NCBI GenBank assembly: GCA_903953615.1
Contig: CAJBKH010000326.1
Coordinates: 1 to 5,548, forward strand
Length of the DNA stretch: 5,548 bases
Direction: 5' to 3'
Origin: an uncultured Bacteroidota bacterium
Lineage (GTDB): Bacteria; Bacteroidota; Bacteroidia; NS11-12g; UBA955
Below the pieces are notes generated by a model. That model did no database searches. It worked only from the letters and a program-made list of their open reading frames with translations, and had not been told where the DNA came from. How positions within the stretch are numbered: position 1 is the first letter of the stretch; every line of letters starts with the position of its first letter. Positions 1 to 4,459 of the stretch are shown here, piece after piece. A program made the position numbers and the translations under genes.

Positions 1-141
1 ATGCATGCCGATAAGATTTATGTGTTAGAGCATGGTCATATCATTGAAGCTGGCAAACACCAAGATTTATTAAACGAAAAGGGCTTGTATTACGCCATGT
101 GGAGACAACAAATAGGTGAACGTAAGCTACAAGTAAAATAG
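1..141 (+). CDS. ABC exporter ATP-binding domain, C-terminal fragment
   Basis: This is the last 46 codons of a gene that begins left of the window; the frame is open from base 1, so the ATG at base 1 is internal. The segment ADKIYVLEHGHIIEAG followed by KHQDLL is the stretch that comes just after the H-loop in ABC ATPases of the exporter type (usual form ADxIxVLExGxIxExGxHxELL). The tail LYYAMWRQQIGER is the short helix that closes such domains. The Walker A, Walker B, signature motif and H-loop all lie outside. The LYY-W-QQ ending is typical of exporters with fused membrane and ATPase domains, including peptidase-C39 type I secretion exporters of Bacteroidota, but which subgroup cannot be settled from 46 residues. 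The gene converges on the lipoprotein gene and ends 59 bases before a strong hairpin. The ABC identity is secure; the substrate is unknown. Confidence 0.88.
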   Translation: MHADKIYVLEHGHIIEAGKHQDLLNEKGLYYAMWRQQIGERKLQVK

Positions 142-200
142 TTGCAGCAGCGCCCATTAAAGCGCTTCATTTAACAACAACAATTCATTTTAGAATGCAT

Positions 201-237
201 AAAAAAACCTCCTGATAAATTATCAGGAGGTTTTTTT
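201..237. terminator. Bidirectional intrinsic terminator
   Basis: Seven A, then CCTCCTGATA, a 3-base AAT loop, TATCAGGAGG, then seven T. The two arms pair perfectly: a 10-bp core (208-217 with 221-230) and the A7/T7 tracts on either side. On the plus strand it ends the ABC exporter gene, whose stop is at 141. On the minus strand it ends the lipoprotein gene, whose stop is at 257-259, 20 bases away. The symmetrical tracts give a U-run in both directions. Confidence 0.93.
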
Positions 238-256
238 CAATATTGTTTTTAATTGC

Positions 257-805
257 TTATTTGTAGACCGTAATGCTAGTGCCCATAGGTACTAATTTAC
301 CTTTGTGGAAATAAGTTACTTGGTCAACTTTAACGTTTGGATCGTCTTTGTGGCATTCGCTAGTTGAGTTTACTTTAGATTTTCTAACGATGAAATTAGA
401 AAGGGTATCTGCACCAGTATTCCATTTAAAAATCAAGGTGCTGTTATCAAAATAACTACCGTAGCTATCGAAAGAACCGCTTTGTGCTCTATCGGTGATA
501 TGCTCTCTGTCGCTTTGAGAGGAATAAGCCCATAGAATTTTATTTAATGTAAAATTGTCCTTCAAGCTGGTGTTGCTGTTGTTAATTCTGGTGACTTGTA
601 TGCCATCGATTTCTTGTGGCGCAAAACCAATGAAGGTAATAGGAATAAATACTGATTCACCTTGTTGTACGGTGCCATCGCAGTCTTGTGATTTTTTACA
701 ACCAACGAACACAAAAAGGATAGAAAGTGCAATTAACATTTTCGCACCTGTGATGGTTTTAGATTTAGTAGATCCGTTCATTACGGAATGCTTAGTTTCG
801 CTCAT
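257..805 (-). CDS. Uncharacterised lipoprotein
   Basis: This is a 182-residue protein of no family I recognise. A hydrophobic segment at residues 23-35 (MLIALSILFVFVG) leads into Cys36, followed by KKSQDC, which reads as a lipoprotein signal with lipidation at Cys36. The residue at -3 is Phe rather than the usual Leu, so the lipobox is imperfect. The mature part (about 146 residues) is polar and rich in Asn, Ser, Thr and aromatic residues. It looks like a small beta-rich domain, with Cys42 and Cys151 as the only other cysteines and a possible disulfide. A charged 22-residue stretch precedes the hydrophobic core. Met23 is an alternative start with AGGTG nearby, but it would leave no positive n-region, so the upstream ATG at 805 is preferred. 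The gene lies 35 bases after nfu with no promoter visible and ends just before the hairpin at 201-237. Export is likely; function is unknown. Confidence 0.8.
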   Translation of the reverse strand: MSETKHSVMNGSTKSKTITGAKMLIALSILFVFVGCKKSQDCDGTVQQGESVFIPITFIGFAPQEIDGIQVTRINNSNTSLKDNFTLNKILWAYSSQSDREHITDRAQSGSFDSYGSYFDNSTLIFKWNTGADTLSNFIVRKSKVNSTSECHKDDPNVKVDQVTYFHKGKLVPMGTSITVYK

Positions 806-840
806 ATTGTTATTATTGTGAGTATTATTTTTTTTAATGA

Positions 841-1404
841 TTATTCTGCTTCGGCCTCTACTGCTTCAACTTGAGGCACCATGCGTTTAAGTAAATTTTC
901 GATTCCAGATTTAAGGGTAAAAGTAGAAGAAGGGCAACCGCTACAGCTTCCTTTCATTACAACTGTTACAACACCATCTTTAAAGGATTTAAAAGAGATA
1001 GCACCACCGTCCATTTCAACGGCTGGCTTTACATGGTCGTCTAATAGTTTTTTAATTTTGGCTTCTATTTCACTTTCCTCTTCGGTGCTTAAGGTTTTGT
1101 TAGCACTGATAATTTCGTTGTCACCTTCGATATACGCTTTGATGAATTCGCGCATTGGGGTAATGTAATCCGACCAAGCCACATCAGGCAATTTGGTAAC
1201 AGATACAAAATTATTCATGATAAAAACGCCATTGGCGAAAGGGTACTCTTTGAAAATAGCGACCGCTAGTGGGGAATTGCCTTCTGCTTTATCCAAGGTA
1301 CGGTAATCGGCACTGTCGTTAGGCAAAATCATTTTGCTAACAACAAACTTCATACTGTCCGGATTTGGGGTAGCTTCGGCATAGATGGTTATAAAATCGC
1401 TCAT
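841..1404 (-). CDS. nfu: Nfu-type iron-sulfur cluster scaffold/carrier protein
   Basis: This 187-residue cytoplasmic protein has the two-domain build of Nfu1-like proteins. The N-terminal Nfu domain spans about residues 5-92 and contains the hallmark ATPNPDSMKF at 11-20. The C-terminal NifU-like domain spans about 110-180 and contains MDGG at 131-134 and the cluster-binding CxxC, Cys154 and Cys157, in GSCSGCPSSTFTLKSGIE. Family knowledge: two Nfu subunits hold a 4Fe-4S cluster between their CxxC pairs and pass it to apo-enzymes. Length and domain order are normal and nothing is missing. The acidic tail (EAVEAEAE) is a small extension. The ATG at 1404 directly precedes the conserved N-terminal strand, so the start is secure. 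Upstream lie 82 bases with a -7-like element and a 16-bp palindrome; downstream is a lipoprotein gene that is probably co-transcribed. No suf or isc genes are in view. Confidence 0.95.
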   Translation of the reverse strand: MSDFITIYAEATPNPDSMKFVVSKMILPNDSADYRTLDKAEGNSPLAVAIFKEYPFANGVFIMNNFVSVTKLPDVAWSDYITPMREFIKAYIEGDNEIISANKTLSTEEESEIEAKIKKLLDDHVKPAVEMDGGAISFKSFKDGVVTVVMKGSCSGCPSSTFTLKSGIENLLKRMVPQVEAVEAEAE

Positions 1405-1408
1405 TGGT

Positions 1409-1424
1409 TTAGAATTAATTCTAA
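1409..1424. promoter_or_regulatory. 16-bp perfect palindrome, candidate operator in the nfu leader
   Basis: TTAGAATTAATTCTAA is its own reverse complement and ends 4 bases before the nfu ATG. It starts 3 bases from a -7-like element, so a transcript starting at the usual distance would begin inside it. That is the position of a repressor site. The arms TTAnAAT/ATTnTAA resemble PerR/Fur-family boxes, but the centre is 2 bases wide where the classical PerR box has 1. AT-rich palindromes also arise by chance, so a regulatory role is inferred. Confidence 0.4.
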
Positions 1425-1427
1425 CTG

Positions 1428-1435
1428 CAAAAATA
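1428..1435 (-). promoter_or_regulatory. Candidate Bacteroidota -7 element for nfu
   Basis: On the minus strand this reads TATTTTTG, an exact match to the Bacteroidota -7 consensus TAnnTTTG, 23 bases before the nfu ATG. I see no TTG-type -33 element about 20 bases upstream. The motif is short and the region is AT-rich, so this is tentative. Confidence 0.4.
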
Positions 1436-1486
1436 ACAGGTATTTTCCTAAAATTGTTATTATTAAGTTCTATGTTGATATAATTT

Positions 1487-2326
1487 TTACCACAATAGGG
1501 CCAAAGCGCGTGCCGACTGTCCTATTTTCAGTAATTCTTTGGCGGTATGATAAGCATCAGCCCCTCCTAAAGCCTGCTTGGCTTCAGCTTGCTCGGCTTC
1601 AGTTGGCAGATGTTCTAAATTGCCCAACATGCCCAATTCATTGCCATTCAAATGTTCGCTTAAACGAATATGCGCTGGCAGAGCATCAACCCCAATGCCA
1701 ATGGTCGTCAATGGTTTGGCCACTTCGAACAAAGCATCACCATGCGCTCTGCAATACCAATTGCCACCCATGCGGGCTACCAAATCTATTTTTTGTTGAT
1801 CGATGGCACCGTTCTCATTGATAAAGGCTTCGTTGATATGCATTTTTACAACCTCGCAAATAATCAAATTGCCGGCACCACCACCTTCGCCCAATTCCAT
1901 TACTTGTTTAACAATGCACTCCATTTGCACTGGACTTTCCATTACACGGGCTGGTTTAACGAGGTCGGAAGCTAAGGGTGTAAACCCCGTTTTTAAAAAT
2001 TCATCGACCCCTTTTTCGAAGGGCGAACTGGCCAAACTCATTTGGTGAACCATCTCATAAGTCACCACATTGATTACCACTTCGGGTACTTCCTTTACAT
2101 TCTCATAAGTATGTTTATTGGTACCTGTTCTACCACTTCTGGCAGGCGAAAACACCGCAATAGGTGGATTGGCACTGAACACATTGAAAAAACTAAAAGG
2201 TGCTAAATTTCTATTGCCATCTTTATCAATGGTGCTAGCAAAACAGATCGGTCGCGGACCAACACTGCCCAATAAATATTGATGAATCTGTTGAACAGAA
2301 ACCTCCGAAGGAAGAATGGATAACAT
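1487..2326 (-). CDS. Flavin reductase-like domain flavoprotein (DIM6/NTAB, flavoredoxin-like)
   Basis: This 279-residue protein has a flavin reductase-like FMN-binding split-barrel over about residues 10-190. Recognisable segments are SVGPRPICFAST (21-32), the NLAPFSFFNVFSANPP stretch (40-55), the GTNKHTYENVK region (68-78, the usual loop for flavin phosphate and dimer contacts), VVINVV at 83-88, and the Gly-rich turn GEGGGAGNLIICEV (146-159). Family knowledge: these proteins bind FMN and either reduce free flavin with NAD(P)H for a partner oxygenase or act as small redox proteins. The substrate cannot be read here. About 85 residues follow the barrel, including a Glu/Ala-rich helix near 241-255; such C-terminal tails occur in this Bacteroidota group. 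The ATG at 2326 sits just 4 bases after a -7-like element, suggesting a leaderless or near-leaderless transcript. It lies 58 bases after the response regulator gene and 82 before nfu, on the same strand. Confidence 0.87.
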   Translation of the reverse strand: MLSILPSEVSVQQIHQYLLGSVGPRPICFASTIDKDGNRNLAPFSFFNVFSANPPIAVFSPARSGRTGTNKHTYENVKEVPEVVINVVTYEMVHQMSLASSPFEKGVDEFLKTGFTPLASDLVKPARVMESPVQMECIVKQVMELGEGGGAGNLIICEVVKMHINEAFINENGAIDQQKIDLVARMGGNWYCRAHGDALFEVAKPLTTIGIGVDALPAHIRLSEHLNGNELGMLGNLEHLPTEAEQAEAKQALGGADAYHTAKELLKIGQSARALALLW

Positions 2327-2376
2327 GCTACAAAAGTAAATAATTAAAGCTTATTTACCGTGGCATGTAGTGTAGC
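2327..2376. repeat. Nested inverted repeats in the regulator/flavin reductase gap
   Basis: An inner inverted repeat has 8-bp arms, GTAAATAA (2336-2343) and TTATTTAC (2351-2358), with a 7-base loop. An outer pair, GCTACA (2327-2332) and TGTAGC (2371-2376), encloses it. TGTAG is also tandemly doubled at 2366-2375. The inner and outer left arms overlap the -7-like element, so the site could be an operator. It could also be a weak AU-rich hairpin at the end of the regulator mRNA; it has no long U-run on the minus strand, so it is not a classical terminator. Confidence 0.4.
2331..2338 (-). promoter_or_regulatory. Candidate Bacteroidota -7 element for the flavin reductase gene
   Basis: On the minus strand this reads TACTTTTG, which fits TAnnTTTG, with only TAGC between it and the ATG at 2326. 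Initiation at the usual few bases downstream would fall on or next to the start codon. No convincing -33 TTG is seen. The extended 9-mer TTACTTTTG also occurs before the 73-aa membrane protein gene. Confidence 0.5.
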
Positions 2377-2384
2377 TATACGTT

Positions 2385-3104
2385 TTATTTAATATGCATG
2401 CGTTGCGCAAAAGCATCTTTGTAGTTTTTACCCAAAGGAATGCTCTTATTGCCTATCTGCACCTCGTGTGCCCCAATTGATTTTACTTTATCGGTGGCCA
2501 CAATATAACTTCTGTGAACACGTGCAAATTTATCGGCAGGCAAACTGGTCTCCATGTTTTTCATGGTTTGCAAAGTCACGATGCGCTTCTCCTCTGAAGT
2601 ATAAATTTTTACATAATCCGCAAAAGCTTCAACATACCAGATGTCTTCGTAATTGATTTTAACCATTTTCGAATCAGCCTTTACAAACATATGACCTACA
2701 TTCATTTCGGCATGTGGTTGCTCAACATTGTTTTTAAATGTGAAATACTCCTCGGCTCTTTCAACAGATTTTTTGAAACGCTCGTATGACACTGGTTTTA
2801 ATAAATAATCCAATGCATCGAGTGTAAAGGCATCTACTGCATACTCGGCATAAGCTGTTGTAAACACTACCAAGATACCGCTGTTTTGCAAGGTCTTCAT
2901 AAAATCGATACCACTGATTTCGGGCATGTGAATATCACAAAAAATTAAATCCGGCTTTTCGTGTTGAATGGCTTCAGCCGCTTCGATGGCATTCGCGCAT
3001 TTCGCAATTAATTTTAAGTTAGGGGTTTTCTTTACGTGGGCTTCTATGATTTCTAAAGCAAGAGGCTCATCGTCAACAGCTATGACTTTTAGGATGGTGT
3101 TCAT
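2385..3104 (-). CDS. LytTR-family response regulator
   Basis: This 239-residue DNA-binding response regulator is the partner of the kinase encoded just upstream. The receiver domain covers about residues 5-120, with the acidic pair Asp11/Asp12, phosphoacceptor Asp57 (LIFCDIHMPE), switch Thr83 (FTTAYAEYAVDAF) and Lys103 (YLLKPV); all catalytic positions are present. A short linker rich in Glu, Asn and His (about 121-136) leads to a LytTR domain at about 137-239, showing DIWYVEAFADYVKIYT (154-169) and the family's FARVHRSYIV (193-202). Family knowledge: LytTR domains bind DNA through a beta-fold, usually at paired direct repeats. The ATG at 3104 overlaps the kinase stop as ATGA, which suggests translational coupling. 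Length is normal for the family. Targets cannot be read from the protein, and no convincing LytTR repeat pair was seen in the intergenic spaces here. Confidence 0.95.
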   Translation of the reverse strand: MNTILKVIAVDDEPLALEIIEAHVKKTPNLKLIAKCANAIEAAEAIQHEKPDLIFCDIHMPEISGIDFMKTLQNSGILVVFTTAYAEYAVDAFTLDALDYLLKPVSYERFKKSVERAEEYFTFKNNVEQPHAEMNVGHMFVKADSKMVKINYEDIWYVEAFADYVKIYTSEEKRIVTLQTMKNMETSLPADKFARVHRSYIVATDKVKSIGAHEVQIGNKSIPLGKNYKDAFAQRMHIK

Positions 3105-4156
3105 GTGGTTTGTAATATTAAAGTAATCGTGTAAGTTTCTAATTCATCAGCGATTTTAAGCTGATGTTTGCCGGGGTACAAAATATTCAGACGGGTTTGC
3201 ACATTTTTCAGACCAATGCCACCCACCTTGTCTTTTTCTAGGTTATTGAGCGAACGTGGCTTGTTATTGGAAACCGAAAACGCAATGGTTTTTGCCTCAT
3301 CATCGATGGTGTAGGTAATATCGATAAACGACTGCCCAAGCGTTGGATTGGCGCCATGTTTAAAGGCATTCTCAATAAAATTAATGAATAAAAAGGGTTC
3401 TATCATTTTGCCAATGGTACTGCCATACACATGCAATTGAATAGTAGTGCGGTCGCCCAAACGGTATTTTTCCAATTCAATATAATCGCGCACAAATTGG
3501 ATATCATCCTCCATGGGCACTTTTTGCTTCTGACTATCGTACAAGCCAAAGCGCAGAATGTTCGAAAGTTTCAAAACGGCCTCTGGCGCTAAATCGGAAC
3601 CCTTAAGCGTTAAGGCGTATAAATTATTAAGATTGTTAAATAAGAAATGGGGATTGATCTGCGATTTTAAAAAACGCAATTCATTTTCAATGTTGAGTTT
3701 TTGTAGATCCTTGTTCGATTGCTCTTTTAAATACCAGTTTCTAAATATTTTGATGGAGGTGGTCAGTAAAACTGTAAACAGAATGAATAAAAAATTCGTT
3801 ACAAAAAAGCTAATGCTCCATATTGAATTAATGCTATCGTCCATCAAAGGCAAATAGCGAAAGGTAGAAACAGCCAAAGGAAAACAAACCAATAGGATGG
3901 ACAAAGAAAGACTTAATAAAAAGGTAAGGTATTTGCGTTTGAATAAGAACCATTCTATCAAATAGTAATTGTTAAAATACGACACCACAATGTGGAAGAA
4001 AATAAAGATGGTAGCATTTAAAAAATCTTGTTTCCATGAAATGCCTGAACGCAAAATAAACGACCAGAAAGCAATGTACAACAACCAAAACAAAAGGTGG
4101 TAAAGCTTGTACCTTGTGATAACAGAAATGAGTTCAGAAAAAAAACGGTTGACCAC
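3101..4156 (-). CDS. LytS/YehU-type sensor histidine kinase (His_kinase family), four TM segments
   Basis: This 351-residue inner-membrane kinase phosphorylates itself and then, by inference, the adjacent LytTR regulator. Four hydrophobic segments lie at about 19-36, 45-66, 77-98 and 113-137. They are followed by a short coiled linker (about 142-162) and the His_kinase domain, with the phosphoacceptor His170 in QINPHFLFNNLNNLYAL. The ATPase part has the N-box Asn263 in FIENAFKHG (260-268) and the Gly-rich VGGIGLKNVQTRL (311-323). No periplasmic sensory domain is visible, so any signal is probably sensed in the membrane or through a partner. The start is GTG at 4156: the preceding in-frame codons are TAA and GCT, and the next in-frame ATG is codon 105, inside the membrane region. 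It lies 3 bases after the 73-aa membrane protein gene and overlaps the regulator gene by 4 bases. Confidence 0.94.
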   Translation of the reverse strand: MVNRFFSELISVITRYKLYHLLFWLLYIAFWSFILRSGISWKQDFLNATIFIFFHIVVSYFNNYYLIEWFLFKRKYLTFLLSLSLSILLVCFPLAVSTFRYLPLMDDSINSIWSISFFVTNFLFILFTVLLTTSIKIFRNWYLKEQSNKDLQKLNIENELRFLKSQINPHFLFNNLNNLYALTLKGSDLAPEAVLKLSNILRFGLYDSQKQKVPMEDDIQFVRDYIELEKYRLGDRTTIQLHVYGSTIGKMIEPFLFINFIENAFKHGANPTLGQSFIDITYTIDDEAKTIAFSVSNNKPRSLNNLEKDKVGGIGLKNVQTRLNILYPGKHQLKIADELETYTITLILQTT

Positions 4157-4159
4157 AGC

Positions 4160-4381
4160 TTAAGGGTTTTTAAAGAATCTTAAAATATCGCGGGCCCAGT
4201 CAATGATCTTATTGCCACTGCCCAAATAATTAGAGCCATTCACTACCTCCTCGGTAACAGTTGGATTAACTTGTTTGAAATATTGATTGGCCATCTGATA
4301 CGAAATTACATTCGCCAAAATCAAAAGCGCTACTAAACTCCATGAAAACCATTTTTTATTTGGTAAATCTCCAATTCTCAT
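4160..4381 (-). CDS. Small single-pass membrane protein upstream of the histidine kinase
   Basis: This 73-residue protein is of no family I recognise. A short N-terminus with Lys9-Lys10 precedes one hydrophobic segment at about residues 11-31 (starting WFSWSLVALLILANVIS). A polar middle, with VNPTVTEEVVNGSNYLGSG in it, is followed by a C-terminal stretch, KIIDWARDILRFFKNP (58-73), that could form an amphipathic helix. It may be membrane-anchored with the tail outside, but topology is not certain. There is no cleavable signal or lipobox. It ends TAA at 4160-4162, and the kinase GTG follows after one codon in the same frame, so it is almost surely translated with the kinase. A -7-like element lies 58 bases upstream of its ATG. 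The tight spacing suggests a role with the kinase, such as accessory or signal-input protein, but that is inference. Gene-like codon use and the tight operon fit support its reality. Confidence 0.72.
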   Translation of the reverse strand: MRIGDLPNKKWFSWSLVALLILANVISYQMANQYFKQVNPTVTEEVVNGSNYLGSGNKIIDWARDILRFFKNP

Positions 4382-4439
4382 TTGTACTTGTCTATTGAAC
4401 GGGTTTAGGTTAAAAAAGTTACAGGATGTTTTGCTTGTT

Positions 4440-4447
4440 CAAAAGTA
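4440..4447 (-). promoter_or_regulatory. Candidate Bacteroidota -7 element for the small protein-kinase-regulator operon
   Basis: On the minus strand this reads TACTTTTG, matching TAnnTTTG, 58 bases before the ATG at 4381 and 12 bases after the stop of the LTA-synthase-like gene. It would give a leader of about 50 bases. No clear -33 TTG lies about 20 bases upstream. If it is not used, the operon could be read through from the upstream gene, since no strong terminator separates them. Confidence 0.45.
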
Positions 4448-4459
4448 ACACGCATTTTT

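Noticed and set aside
149..167. AGCGC/GCGCT inverted repeat and the palindrome AAGCGCTT just after the ABC gene.
   Set aside because: The arms are short (5 bp) with no U-tract, and the strong hairpin at 201-237 already explains termination.
555..821. Plus-strand ORF of 88 codons whose N-terminus looks like a signal peptide with a Cys (LVLLLLILVTC).
   Set aside because: It is antisense to the lipoprotein gene, and its hydrophobic run comes from the Ala/Ser/Asn/Lys-rich codons on the other strand. No promoter or independent support.
1510..2048. Several overlapping plus-strand ORFs of 70-100 codons.
   Set aside because: All are shadows of the flavin reductase gene on the minus strand, which has a clear family signature throughout.
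4412..4449. Possible terminator after the LTA-synthase-like gene: GTTAC/GTAAC arms followed by six T on the minus strand.
   Set aside because: The stem is only 5 bp with a 22-base loop and it overlaps the candidate -7 element. Too weak to call.
4382..4459. Search for a pair of LytTR-type binding repeats upstream of the small protein-kinase-regulator operon (autoregulation).
   Set aside because: Isolated GTT-containing matches exist on both strands but none forms a well-spaced direct repeat matching the consensus.
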